Shown here piece by piece: positions 49,851-58,914 of a stretch of 64,000 bases of DNA. The DNA is taken from NCBI RefSeq assembly GCF_900155685.1, contig NZ_LT732548.1:1694696-1758695 (forward strand), in the 5' to 3' direction. The translations under genes and the position numbers were made by a program. Below the pieces are notes generated by a model, which did not search any database, was not told where the DNA came from, and worked only from the letters and a program-made list of their open reading frames with translations. This DNA comes from Paenibacillus bouchesdurhonensis (lineage in GTDB: Bacteria > Bacillota > Bacilli > Paenibacillales > Paenibacillaceae). How positions within the stretch are numbered: position 1 is the first letter of the stretch; every line of letters starts with the position of its first letter.

Positions 49851-51581
49851 TTGAACGAGAGCTTATTGAGCAGGCTGCGCGGCATAGACGCTTTGGCGCT
49901 GATCGGAGAGGGAAAGCAAGCCTCCCATGAGCCGGTGCTGGCTGAGTGGCGCCACTCGGGCGTCAAGTTCGCGTCCTCCTCGGAACGATTCGAAGGCGTC
50001 TATTATTCCGCTGCCCGCAAACTAATGGACTGCATCGTCGCTACTGGCGGAGGGGCTCCCGTCCTGCGTGAAGGCGGGGCATACCCGGGCACTTGGCTGG
50101 AGAGCACGGGGACGATTAACGCCGAGCTGCTGTCGCGGTTCCTGCCTGGCGTGGCGGAAGATACCTTCCGTTTGTTTGCGGATTGCCAAAGGGCTGATGG
50201 TCAGATGCCTTATAAAGTGACGGAGCAAGGGCCGGCCTATAGGCAAATTCAGATGGTGTCTCCGCTTGCCAGAAGCGTGTGGAATCATTACATCCTGGAT
50301 AGGCATGCCGGCAGGAATGGATTAGACGGACGTCAGGCACAGGATGGACGTAATGGAAGCGGTAAGGGGGATAAAAGCGACGATAAAGCCTTCCTTAGGG
50401 AAATGTACGGGGCTATGGCCCGGTTTGATGACTGGCTCGTTCGGTATCGGGACACCCGGGGCACTGGCTGCGTGGAAGCATTTTGCACATTCGATACCGG
50501 CCATGACTTGTCGCCGCGCTTCTGGCATGTTCCCGATTCCGCCCATGTGGACGATGCCAGGCAATATAATCCGGACTCGCCCATATTGCCGTTCCTGGCG
50601 CCTGATCTGACGGCCAACGTATATTGCCAGCGCAAATATTTAGCCAAGATGGCTGAAGAATTAGGAGTGGAAGCGGATGGGCATGTATGGAAGGAGAAGG
50701 CCAAGCTGAGCGAGCAGAGTTTGTTCAGGCACTGCTTTGATGAAACGGACGAATTTTTCTATGACGTCGACCGGAACGGAGAGTTCGTCCGGGTTCAGTC
50801 TGATGTCTTGCTAAGGGTACTAGCCTGCGAGGCAGGGGATCTTGAGCTGTTTGACAAGGCGCTCAGACGCTATCTGCTGAATACGAGCAAATTTTTTGCT
50901 AAATATCCTTTGACATCGGTGGCGATGGATGACCCTCGGTTCGACCCTTCATCCACCTATAACAGCTGGGCGGGTACGACGAACTTCCTGACGTTGATTC
51001 GTACACCGCATGCGTTTGAGTATCACGGCAGATATGTGGAACTAACGTGGCTTATACAACCGATCATGTCGGCTATGGCGAGAATGACGCGTTTCCCGCA
51101 GACATTAAGTCCATGGACGGGCGCAGAGGGCTACACGGATACTTACTCCCCGTCGATTCTATGCGTGCTTGACTTCGTAGAGCGCATGTGCGGCATTCTG
51201 CCGACGCCTGAAGGCGGGCTATGGTTCACAGGACTTGTTCCATATCCGATGGATCATGGGGAAGAAGTTTCAAACGAGACGGCTTATGCACGGGACGTGG
51301 ATGGCACGAGATTTGAGCTGGTCAATACGCGCCAGGGCTCGGCCATTTACCGGGACGGGGAGCCTTACATTCAGTTTCCTTATGGCATAAGAGTGGTGAC
51401 GGATCGTCAAGGGAAGCTGAAGAAGATTATTGGAATGCGTGCGGGTTCAGTGAAGGGATCGGTGCAGATCGCAGGAAAGACTTACTCCTTTACGGTTAAA
51501 GGGAATGAACAGCAGATATTCTCGGCTGGCGGCTTCGAAACGTTGAGCGACATCGGGCTAGTTATGCCGGCGTATCGATAG
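49851..51581 (+). CDS. Putative alpha/alpha-barrel glycoside hydrolase (GH63/MGH1-like)
   Basis: 576 residues from a TTG at 49851 with AAGGGG nine bases before it; no ATG nearby fits. Segments ADCQRADGQMPYK, APDLTANVYCQRKYLAKMAEELG and YNSWAGTTNFLTLIRTPHAFEYHGRY resemble the (alpha/alpha)6 barrel of trehalase-, GH63- and MGH1-type enzymes. Residues about 153-181 are a low-complexity Gly/Asp/Lys linker that looks inserted. No signal peptide. As the last gene of the block 3 operon it may trim a side-chain substituent of imported oligosaccharides. The exact family and substrate are not recognised; confidence applies to it being a real hydrolase-like gene. Confidence 0.7.
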   Translation: MNESLLSRLRGIDALALIGEGKQASHEPVLAEWRHSGVKFASSSERFEGVYYSAARKLMDCIVATGGGAPVLREGGAYPGTWLESTGTINAELLSRFLPGVAEDTFRLFADCQRADGQMPYKVTEQGPAYRQIQMVSPLARSVWNHYILDRHAGRNGLDGRQAQDGRNGSGKGDKSDDKAFLREMYGAMARFDDWLVRYRDTRGTGCVEAFCTFDTGHDLSPRFWHVPDSAHVDDARQYNPDSPILPFLAPDLTANVYCQRKYLAKMAEELGVEADGHVWKEKAKLSEQSLFRHCFDETDEFFYDVDRNGEFVRVQSDVLLRVLACEAGDLELFDKALRRYLLNTSKFFAKYPLTSVAMDDPRFDPSSTYNSWAGTTNFLTLIRTPHAFEYHGRYVELTWLIQPIMSAMARMTRFPQTLSPWTGAEGYTDTYSPSILCVLDFVERMCGILPTPEGGLWFTGLVPYPMDHGEEVSNETAYARDVDGTRFELVNTRQGSAIYRDGEPYIQFPYGIRVVTDRQGKLKKIIGMRAGSVKGSVQIAGKTYSFTVKGNEQQIFSAGGFETLSDIGLVMPAYR

Positions 51582-51664
51582 CAGGCTTGAGTGTTGTAAT
51601 TTCCATTAACAAATGAACGTTTAGAACAGTAAACGCAGTTATTGGAGGCAAGCAGGAATACAGC

Positions 51665-51692
51665 AAGAACCCGTGTATTTACACGGGTTCTT
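51665..51692. terminator. Bidirectional terminator after the block 3 operon
   Basis: Perfect 13-bp arms AAGAACCCGTGTA and TACACGGGTTCTT around a TT loop, followed on the plus strand by CTTGT. It separates block 3 from the convergent epimerase gene. Confidence 0.85.
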
Positions 51693-51750
51693 CTTGTACA
51701 TTTATATGAATATCTGCATTGAAGCACACATTTACTTTATACTTACGGCA

Positions 51751-52722
51751 TTACCCCTCTACGCACTTGTGAAGCGTCTCCACGATCGAGGCAAGTACAT
51801 CGTCCTCGTTGTACTTAAGGATCGGCATCGTGTCCGCCGGATCAAGGTAACAGTCGCGATCCTGCACCTCGGCGGCTACACTCATATGGATACCGTGCTC
51901 TTTGCCTGCTGCTGCAGTTTCGGCATCCATCTGTTCCATCGCTGGTTTGATTTGCTCCAATGGCAAGACGGCGATTTTGGTCTCGGACTGTCCAAGCGCA
52001 TCCGCCACCAATTGGTGAAAATCGCTGTGCTTCATGTTGATGCCGCAAATCGCGTATTTGCCACGATGCTCTCCGTGCTCCATGGCGCCAATCGTGGCTT
52101 CAGCCACTTGCTGAGCTGTCACCATAGCTGTTCCGCCGCCGAGCACTGGAACGAAATCCTTACCCTTGACTCGGTCGACAAACATCGTCCACAGCGGCAT
52201 CCGTCCAGGCATAACTCCGAAAATGTATGGCAAACGTATGGTAGTTACATCCATGCCGCCCTCGCCTTCCATACAAGCGACCTCCTCCTGCAAAAGTCGT
52301 GTGCGCGGGTATGGATTTTGCATGATCGGCAGATCCGTCCATTTCTCTGCAAAGTGCGCAAAATACGAGCCGTACAGTACGAACTTCTCAACCCCGGCCT
52401 GCTTTGCAAGCCGTGCCAGCCGCTGCGTTGGCCGCACGTTTGCTTCATAGAAGAATTTCATAGCGGGTGCATCCGGCACCACTCTCTCATCCGCTCCTGC
52501 GGCATAGACCACTCCGTAAACGTCTTTTAGCATCTCCAAAATCTCTTCGTCCGTCATTGCATTAATATCGCCTAACGTGCACTCGACCTCTTTAGGTAAC
52601 AGATCCTCAGCAGGCATCGGAGGCAATGAAACAGTCGAAACCTGATAACCTCTTTTTAAAAGTTCCTTAGTAGTGAAATAACCCAAAAAACCGGTACCGC
52701 CCAAGATGAATACTTTTTTCAT
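51751..52722 (-). CDS. NAD(P)-dependent epimerase/dehydratase-like SDR protein
   Basis: 323 residues from the ATG at 52722, with AGGAG nine bases upstream; the frame is open further upstream to 52830 but without a ribosome site. The Rossmann motif LGGTGFLG is at 6-13. At the expected active-site position the protein reads NPYPRTRLLQEE, giving Tyr-x3-Arg where extended SDR proteins normally have Tyr-x3-Lys. C-terminal domain is standard length. Single gene, convergent with block 3. Could be an isoflavone-reductase- or epimerase-like enzyme, or a non-catalytic NAD-binding regulator. Confidence 0.82.
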   Translation of the reverse strand: MKKVFILGGTGFLGYFTTKELLKRGYQVSTVSLPPMPAEDLLPKEVECTLGDINAMTDEEILEMLKDVYGVVYAAGADERVVPDAPAMKFFYEANVRPTQRLARLAKQAGVEKFVLYGSYFAHFAEKWTDLPIMQNPYPRTRLLQEEVACMEGEGGMDVTTIRLPYIFGVMPGRMPLWTMFVDRVKGKDFVPVLGGGTAMVTAQQVAEATIGAMEHGEHRGKYAICGINMKHSDFHQLVADALGQSETKIAVLPLEQIKPAMEQMDAETAAAGKEHGIHMSVAAEVQDRDCYLDPADTMPILKYNEDDVLASIVETLHKCVEG

Positions 52723-52765
52723 GAAGCTCATCTCCTGTCTAGGTTGATTAAATGTTTCATCTTCT

Positions 52766-52785
52766 ACTAATCTTCCACTAATCTT
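52766..52785 (-). repeat. Short tandem repeat upstream of the epimerase gene
   Basis: ACTAATCTT occurs twice with an 11-bp period (52766-52774 and 52777-52785), about one helical turn, 44 bp upstream of the epimerase start. Possibly an operator. The rest of 52786-52940 is AT-rich with no gene seen. Confidence 0.35.
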
Positions 52786-52946
52786 TTCTATATCTTCATC
52801 ATATCCAAACTTTCCGCAGAGTGGGGACATATATTAAGACTTATTTGTGAAAAATTTAACAAGGTTAATTTGAGGTATTATTAGCAAGTCATTTAGCTAG
52901 CAGCTCATTTATTGGTTTTGATCATATTTTTATAATATAAAGGCTA

Positions 52947-52974
52947 ATACGGTCAGTTCATCCTGACCGTATTT
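52947..52974. terminator. Terminator of the BASS transporter gene
   Basis: Perfect 11-bp arms AATACGGTCAG and CTGACCGTATT around a 6-nt loop, 40 bp beyond the transporter stop on the minus strand. The T tract on that strand is short. Confidence 0.7.
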
Positions 52975-53013
52975 TGCTGGAGAATAGCGTATGAATTGGA
53001 TAGAGTGACGCGA

Positions 53014-53982
53014 TTAAGAGCCGAAAGCCGTATCGGATTGTTGATGCGACTTAGCGTGCCGGCCCAGCAAATAGCCCGCCAGAGAAGCCAATGTTTGCTG
53101 AAAAACCATGCCTAGTACGACGGGAACGGCAACCGGGGCGGGGAAGTAGGTTACAGCCAGTACGGCTCCTGCACTAATATTACGCATCCCGCCATTGAAA
53201 ATGAGCGCGACCTTGTCGGCATAGTTCCAACCCATCAGTCTAGAGAAGGCAAGACCTAACAAGTAACCCATAGTAGCAATGACGATAATTATTACTGCAA
53301 GCATCGCCAGTTGCAGACTGAAATTCATCAGGTAAGGAGCAACGACCGAGCCGTTAATAGCTACAATAGCGGCCATAGCCAGTTTGGAGAACGGGTTCAG
53401 CCTTGCTCCCCATGCAGGGACGATTGCGCCTTTGCTCCATTCATTGAGAACCATGCCGATTAGCGAAGGTACAACAATCATCCAGAACAGGCTGCTCATC
53501 ATAGACGCCACATCAAGCTGTACATCAGCTCCGACTAGAAGTGATAGAATGCCAGGAACAATAAAAGGAGCCAGCATGGTGTCGATAAGAATAATCGACA
53601 GTGTCAAAGCGATATTGCCTTTATATATGCTGACCCAAACAAAGCTGCTGACCCCCGTCGGAATACTGGCAGCGAGTATAAGACCGGTGATCATGTAGAT
53701 GTCCCCAGAATAGAAAAGATAGCCAAAAGCCATCGCAATCAAAGGCATCGCCAGATGCAGGATAAACAGGCATACGATTAATGGAAAGGGCTTCTTGAGC
53801 ACATTCATAAAATCCTTGAACCCCAGGCTGATGCTTCCGGCAAATGTCATGAAGGCAAACAGCCATGGGGACAGGTAGGTCAATGAAGACAGGCTGCTGC
53901 CGCAAATTACACCAATAATGATGCTCACCGGAGTGATTAAAGGCATCATGCGGTTCAGCCAGTGGTTGATGGAGTGCAGCAT
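53014..53982 (-). CDS. Bile acid:sodium symporter (BASS) family transporter
   Basis: 322 residues, nine to ten membrane segments. The conserved GLILAASIPTGVSSFVWVSIYKGN and NGGMRNISAGAVLAV segments mark the sodium-coupled BASS family (YocS/PanS/ASBT fold). AAAGGAC lies before the ATG. Family members move organic acids such as pantoate, keto acids or bile acids; nothing nearby fixes the substrate. Single gene with its own terminator, divergent from the secreted phosphatase gene. Confidence 0.88.
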   Translation of the reverse strand: MLHSINHWLNRMMPLITPVSIIIGVICGSSLSSLTYLSPWLFAFMTFAGSISLGFKDFMNVLKKPFPLIVCLFILHLAMPLIAMAFGYLFYSGDIYMITGLILAASIPTGVSSFVWVSIYKGNIALTLSIILIDTMLAPFIVPGILSLLVGADVQLDVASMMSSLFWMIVVPSLIGMVLNEWSKGAIVPAWGARLNPFSKLAMAAIVAINGSVVAPYLMNFSLQLAMLAVIIIVIATMGYLLGLAFSRLMGWNYADKVALIFNGGMRNISAGAVLAVTYFPAPVAVPVVLGMVFQQTLASLAGYLLGRHAKSHQQSDTAFGS

Positions 53983-54223
53983 AGTGTATAACGTCCTTTT
54001 TTAATCAGCTTCATTACGTTTTGACATACCCCTATATTAATAGAAAGCGCAGGAGGTTCAAGCATCAATACCTTCTAAAGGTAAAAACGTTGACGTTGGC
54101 CTATCTATTAAATTTAATAATGCAATAACATTGTGGGCACTTTACCATAATAAACCTAGGTTACAGTTTATATATACATATCTTTGTATAAATTCCGATA
54201 ATGTCAACAGCACGAGGAGGATT

Positions 54224-56017
54224 ATGTTTAAAATGAGCAAAATGAAGTGGTCAAAAAAGAATCTTATTACTGCAACCTTATCATTATCCGTATTATTAAG
54301 CGGCCTTAGCGGAGGCTATGCGAGCGCTGCTGCCCTTCCAGAATCGGTAGTTCCGCCTAAATCGTCATGGGGATATTTTGTCGATCACTATAAAAATAAT
54401 AGTAAAGATAATTTGTCGACGACAACCAACCCGGCAATCGGGATTCTCTCGGAATATGAGAAGCTGTGGACACCTGGAGCTAATTGGGATGCAGGAACTA
54501 AATTAAGCGATACACTGCTGGACGCCAACATTCAAAAGGTTGTTGAAATTACCGCCAACCGCACGCCTAGCGAGGCAGAAGCGGCATATTACGATGATCG
54601 AAGAAAGCAAAGCTACAGTGTCATTGAGGGCCTGGGCGCGCTTACTGATATATATCGAGTTAAAGCCGGAGCTACAACGACGATTAAACATATTCCGGCA
54701 GATGCCACTACGAAAAAATATGATGACGAAGGGACGAATTCAGGCAGCCCTGAATCCTCCCTGGGCAACATGGTCAGCTTGGTGAATACATTGCGCGGCA
54801 CGCATTCCTCGACGAATCCGTCCAAGAGCTTCTACAATTATGCTCGGCCCTTCCGCTGGAGCGATGAGGTAGCCGTCCTGCCAACCCTTGTGCCTGCCCA
54901 AAATCCTGATCCCAGCAATGATGGCGGGTATCCTAGCGGACATACCAATGCTGCATATTTAACGGCATATGCGATGGCGTATGCTGTCCCGGAGCGTTAT
55001 CAGGAGCTGCTCACTCGTGCTTCGGAGCTTGGCCATCATCGTATCGTGGCAGGTATGCATTCGCCGTTCGATGTGATGGGTGGACGAGTCATGGCAACTG
55101 CGCTGGCCGCTGCGATTCTGAATGATCCGGCTAACAGCGACTTGAAGAAGGCGGCCTATGATGAGGCGCATAATATATTGCTTACCCACACGGGAACTGC
55201 AGTTGACCGATTCAGCGATTATGAATCGAATAAGCAAATTTTCACGGAGCGATTGACCTATGATTTCCCGCAATCGGGCTCAACGGCTAAGGCGGCTGTC
55301 GTGCCAAAAGGAGCTGAGGTGCTGCTCGAGACGCGTCTGCCTTACCTTGACGATACGCAGCGCCGCTGGGTGCTCGCCACGACGGCTCTTCCTTCCGGGT
55401 ATCCCGTGCTGGATGATGAAGAAGGCTGGGGGCGTCTGAACCTATTCGCAGCAGCAGATGGATACGGTGCATTGGTGGGGGACGTTACAGTGACTATGGA
55501 TGGCGATAAGGGTGGTTTTCATGCCGAGGATCGCTGGCGCAATGACATTTCAGGAGAAGGCAAGCTGATCAAGAAAGGAACCGGAGCTCTGAAGCTGGAA
55601 GGCAGCAATACCTATTCCGGAGGGACGCAAATCGATGAAGGCACACTTAAAGCTAAATCCGAAACGTCCTTTGGAATCGGCGAAGTAGTTAATAATGGAG
55701 GTACGATTGCTAGCGAGGTTTCGGGAAAGCTGACGATCGAAGGGAATTTCAAGCAGTCGGATAAAGGGACGTTGGAGCTTAATCTCAGCAGCCAAAATGA
55801 TGCGCTGCGGATTAAGGGGGCAGCAGCGTACGGAGGCAAGCTGCGCGTAAATTTTGTGGATGGTTATGTGCCTATCGGTGTAATCTCAGTCATTACAGAC
55901 GGAAGTCCGGATAAAGATGGGGTGTTCTCTTCGGTAGAAACCGCTGGATTGCCGAGTGGATATAAGGCCCAAGTCATCTATAACGGACATAGCGTTCAAT
56001 TGCAAATTTCAAAATAA
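54224..56017 (+). CDS. Secreted class A-like PAP2 acid phosphatase with autotransporter-type beta-strand repeat
   Basis: 597 residues from the ATG at 54224; AGGAGG is only 3 bp upstream, so ATG 54233 is also possible. A signal peptide ends around GGYASAA. The phosphatase motif is complete: K-x6-RP (KSFYNYARP, about 202-210), PSGH (about 236-239) and R-x5-H-x3-D (RIVAGMHSPFD, about 271-281); the Ser that usually precedes this Arg is His here. Residues about 445-500 carry a passenger-type repeat (GEGKLIKKGTGALKLEGSNTYSGGTQIDEGTLKA), common in Gram-negative autotransporters. No beta-barrel, LPXTG or surface-layer domain follows. It probably frees phosphate outside the cell. Confidence 0.88.
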   Translation: MFKMSKMKWSKKNLITATLSLSVLLSGLSGGYASAAALPESVVPPKSSWGYFVDHYKNNSKDNLSTTTNPAIGILSEYEKLWTPGANWDAGTKLSDTLLDANIQKVVEITANRTPSEAEAAYYDDRRKQSYSVIEGLGALTDIYRVKAGATTTIKHIPADATTKKYDDEGTNSGSPESSLGNMVSLVNTLRGTHSSTNPSKSFYNYARPFRWSDEVAVLPTLVPAQNPDPSNDGGYPSGHTNAAYLTAYAMAYAVPERYQELLTRASELGHHRIVAGMHSPFDVMGGRVMATALAAAILNDPANSDLKKAAYDEAHNILLTHTGTAVDRFSDYESNKQIFTERLTYDFPQSGSTAKAAVVPKGAEVLLETRLPYLDDTQRRWVLATTALPSGYPVLDDEEGWGRLNLFAAADGYGALVGDVTVTMDGDKGGFHAEDRWRNDISGEGKLIKKGTGALKLEGSNTYSGGTQIDEGTLKAKSETSFGIGEVVNNGGTIASEVSGKLTIEGNFKQSDKGTLELNLSSQNDALRIKGAAAYGGKLRVNFVDGYVPIGVISVITDGSPDKDGVFSSVETAGLPSGYKAQVIYNGHSVQLQISK

Positions 56018-56050
56018 ATAACTACAGCTTAATCTATAAAATATTCGTCA

Positions 56051-56091
56051 AAAAAGCCAATCTATCGCATATGATGCCGATGGATTGGCTT
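56051..56091. terminator. Bidirectional terminator between phosphatase and serine hydrolase genes
   Basis: 14-bp arms AAGCCAATCTATCG (56054-56067) and CGATGGATTGGCTT (56078-56091) with one wobble and a 10-nt loop; an A run on the left gives a T tract on the minus strand. Confidence 0.85.
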
Positions 56092-56124
56092 ATGTATTTC
56101 TTTGTGCCTACAGGAATGAGCGAA

Positions 56125-57285
56125 CTACAGGCAGCCGTAGGCTGCTGCTCGGACACGGAGATGATGATACTCCTCCATGTTAGGCAACAATTGATGCATA
56201 TACACAACCGAGAAGCCTTCGCTTGGATCGATCGAGGCCCAAGTACCTGCGGCCCCGGTCCAGCCGAATTCGCCAATGGAGCTGTTGGAATGGCCTGCTG
56301 CGGGATCCATCATCGTTCTTACGCCAAGCCCGTAGCCGTATCCGGCATTATATGAGTTTTTGAAATCAGCCAACTGCCTATCGTTCAAATGATTGCTTCG
56401 CATAAGGTCAATCGTCTTCCGGCCGATAATTTGTTCCCCCTTCCAAATGCCGCCATTCGCCAGCATTTGCGTGAAGGTTAAATAGTCCCTTAAGGTCGAG
56501 TAAAGTCCGACCCCCCCGCCCTCATATAAAGAATCTGGCTGGTGATACTCATCCAACGAGCCGGGGATCTCTTCGAGATTTCCGTCAGCCGTCCGAGTAT
56601 AACAGGCCGCCATTCGCTCAGCAATGTCCCCATCATAGCGATATCCGGTGCTGGTCATTCCTAGCGGCTCGAACAGCTCCTCCTGCAAAAACTGGCCCAG
56701 GGGTTTGCCGGAAACAACCTCGATCAATGCGCCGACAAGGTCGTGACCATATCCATACAGCCACTGCGTCCCCGGTTCAAAGGCCAATGGAACCTGGGCC
56801 ACAGCTTTAACCTCGGTAAGGAGGCTGTATTTCCCGTGTTTGTCTTTTAACCGTTGGTGAAGGTCTCTCATCTGCCGAGCAGATTCTGACTCCCCGAAGG
56901 GATAGGGAATGCCCGCCGTCATGCAAAATGCATCCTGGATCAGAATAGGATTTTGCGCGGCCTCAATGTAGATTTCGCCGTTAGGTTTGGTTTTGACGAC
57001 CTGCGAATTTCTAAATTCGGGAATATATTCATGCAGCGGCTCATTCAGCAGAAAGCGACCTCTTTCGAATAGCATCAGAGCAGCGGTGCATACCACCACT
57101 TTTGTCATGGAAAACAACCGAAATACGGTATCCAAAGCAACCGGAATTTCTTTATTCAGGTTGGCGTAACCATGATAACCCTCGTACAAAATTTCCCCGT
57201 GTCTTGCTATGGCACAAGCACAACCGGCCAGATTCGTCTTCGTGAAATCGGTTAGCAATGCATCCAAATGCTGAAACTTTCCCAT
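56125..57285 (-). CDS. Serine hydrolase, beta-lactamase/class C-like family
   Basis: 386 residues with the S59-x2-K62 motif (FSMTK) of penicillin-recognising serine hydrolases, the second-motif region WLYGYGHDLVG near residue 176, where Tyr-Gly-His replaces the usual Tyr-x-Asn, and a C-terminal GWTGAAGT in place of KTG. No signal peptide, so cytoplasmic. This combination is usual for EstB-like esterases or D-aminopeptidase relatives rather than true beta-lactamases. Single gene; a 16-bp perfect palindrome overlaps the -35 region. Substrate unknown. Confidence 0.87.
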   Translation of the reverse strand: MGKFQHLDALLTDFTKTNLAGCACAIARHGEILYEGYHGYANLNKEIPVALDTVFRLFSMTKVVVCTAALMLFERGRFLLNEPLHEYIPEFRNSQVVKTKPNGEIYIEAAQNPILIQDAFCMTAGIPYPFGESESARQMRDLHQRLKDKHGKYSLLTEVKAVAQVPLAFEPGTQWLYGYGHDLVGALIEVVSGKPLGQFLQEELFEPLGMTSTGYRYDGDIAERMAACYTRTADGNLEEIPGSLDEYHQPDSLYEGGGVGLYSTLRDYLTFTQMLANGGIWKGEQIIGRKTIDLMRSNHLNDRQLADFKNSYNAGYGYGLGVRTMMDPAAGHSNSSIGEFGWTGAAGTWASIDPSEGFSVVYMHQLLPNMEEYHHLRVRAAAYGCL

Positions 57286-57338
57286 GTGAAATCCTCCGTT
57301 CTGTTGAATTCTTTTAAATGATTATATCCTTAAAAGCG

Positions 57339-57382
57339 TTCATAGATCTATGAATGATTTCATCATACTGCAAGCATTGCAG
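57339..57382. promoter_or_regulatory. Two palindromes in the serine hydrolase / oxidoreductase intergenic region
   Basis: TTCATAGATCTATGAA (57339-57354) is a perfect 16-bp palindrome lying over the -35 position of a minus-strand TATAAT. CTGCAA-GCA-TTGCAG (57368-57382) is a perfect 6-3-6 inverted repeat. Both look like repressor or activator sites. Confidence 0.5.
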
Positions 57383-57451
57383 TTGGATCAAATATCCGGA
57401 TAAAGATAAAAATTTAATCTTTTGCAGTAGATCGTCCCTGGGAGGATTGTC

Positions 57452-57490
57452 ATGGAGACTACACTAGCAATTATGTTAGAATTCAATTGA
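57452..57490 (+). CDS. Possible 12-residue leader peptide
   Basis: ATG at 57452 with GGGAGG and ideal spacing in front; reads METTLAIMLEFN then TGA. It lies 66 bp upstream of the oxidoreductase start. Could be a leader, or chance. Confidence 0.22.
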   Translation: METTLAIMLEFN

Positions 57491-57555
57491 TACTGAATTC
57501 GCTGGAGGTCGCCAAATTGCAGCCTCAGTGACGCAGAAGGCGGAGGAGAACAATC

Positions 57556-58626
57556 ATGAAGCATTATGACAAACATGCTGTAGTTATTGTAGGCTATGGA
57601 GGTATGGGCAGCTATCATGCCAAATTGATCAAGGACAATGGTAAGTTTGAAGTTATCGGTACGTTTGATACGGATCCGGTACGCGGATCGATTTCCGAAC
57701 AGGACGGCTATCGAGCGTATGAAAGCTATGAGGAAGTGCTTGGCGATGAGGCGGTCGAGATCGTTCTTATTGCAACTCCAAATGACGTACATAAGGATAT
57801 AGCTGTACGTGCATTTGCGGCGGGCAAGCATGTGATTTGCGAAAAACCGGTAACGATGTCGGTCGAGGAGTTCAAGGAAATGACGGCTGCGGCCGACCAG
57901 GCGCAAAGGGTGCTGATGGTGCATCAGAATCGTCGCTGGGATGAGGATTTCTTGATTATCAAACAAATGTACGAGCAAAAAACGATCGGTGAGTTGTTCC
58001 GGATCGAATCGAGGGTTCACGGCGCGAACGGAATACCTGGAGACTGGCGCCATTTGGAAGCACATGGCGGTGGAATGCTGCTGGATTGGGGCGTTCACTT
58101 GCTGGATCAGCTGATCTTTATGATTGACAGCAAGATTACTAGCCTGAGCAGCCGTTTGAGCTTTATTTTGGGCAATGAGGTCGATGACGGCTTCGAAGCT
58201 TTGCTGCAATTCGAGAACGGCGTATCTGCGCTAGTCGAGGTAGGGACTACCAATTTCATTACGCTGCCGCGCTGGTATGTCAAGGGAACAGAGGGGACAG
58301 GAGTTATTGAGGATTGGTCGATGACCGGCCGCATCGTTACTCGGAACCACGAGGCTGAACGGGTCGAGCCTACACCGATTCAAGCAGGGGCTGGACTGAC
58401 CAAGACAATGGCGCCGCCATCGGAAACGGCGACCATTACGGGAGTATTGCCAGAGCCTTATCGGCAGCCTAGCAGCTTTTATGACAATTTCGCCGCGGTC
58501 TTGGCAGGTACGGCCGAGCCGATTGTCAAGAATGACGAAGTTCTTCGGGTTATGAACTTGATCGAGGCGATTTTTCAGGCCGGCCGCACCGGAGAAACGA
58601 TGAAAGATTTTGATCTCTACGCGTAA
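57556..58626 (+). CDS. Gfo/Idh/MocA family oxidoreductase
   Basis: 356 residues; GGAGGAG lies before the ATG. Rossmann motif GYGGMG at 13-18, catalytic CEKPVTMS at 95-102, and the substrate-domain HGGGMLLDWGVHLLDQL near 174-190. Third member of this family in the window. Followed, after a hairpin and 288 bp, by an MFS transporter in the same direction, which might import its substrate. Probably oxidises a sugar or polyol such as an inositol; not fixed by sequence. Confidence 0.92.
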   Translation: MKHYDKHAVVIVGYGGMGSYHAKLIKDNGKFEVIGTFDTDPVRGSISEQDGYRAYESYEEVLGDEAVEIVLIATPNDVHKDIAVRAFAAGKHVICEKPVTMSVEEFKEMTAAADQAQRVLMVHQNRRWDEDFLIIKQMYEQKTIGELFRIESRVHGANGIPGDWRHLEAHGGGMLLDWGVHLLDQLIFMIDSKITSLSSRLSFILGNEVDDGFEALLQFENGVSALVEVGTTNFITLPRWYVKGTEGTGVIEDWSMTGRIVTRNHEAERVEPTPIQAGAGLTKTMAPPSETATITGVLPEPYRQPSSFYDNFAAVLAGTAEPIVKNDEVLRVMNLIEAIFQAGRTGETMKDFDLYA

Positions 58627-58649
58627 GCGAGCAAAGAATGTTTAAGTTA

Positions 58650-58677
58650 AAAGAGACTGCCGATGCGCAGTTTCTTT
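58650..58677 (+). terminator. Terminator after the oxidoreductase gene
   Basis: Arms AAAGAGACTGC and GCAGTTTCTTT (one G-T wobble) around a 6-nt loop with TATTTTG following. In the remaining gap 58678-58914 I see no gene, only AT-rich and promoter-like DNA. Confidence 0.7.
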
Positions 58678-58914
58678 TATTTTGTTATGCAGCTCATAAA
58701 TGAGATTGAGCATAGCAATAAATTTATTCCGTGGTATGATGGAAGCAAAAAGACGTGGATGAGCCAGGCGTATCCTATACAAGTTGGAGCAAAGAATGGA
58801 ATACGAGCGGGGCATGGGTTGAGTTTTGGATAGAGAGGGTACTGGAACACAAAGGGTTAAGAGCATTAAAGTAAGCTGACCTATGTATAGCATCATGAAG
58901 CGGAGAGAATAATT

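Noticed and set aside
57388..58209. Minus-strand open frame (273 codons) across the oxidoreductase gene and its upstream region
   Set aside because: The plus-strand Gfo/Idh/MocA gene is complete with its motifs; the opposite frame has no motif and would cover its promoter.
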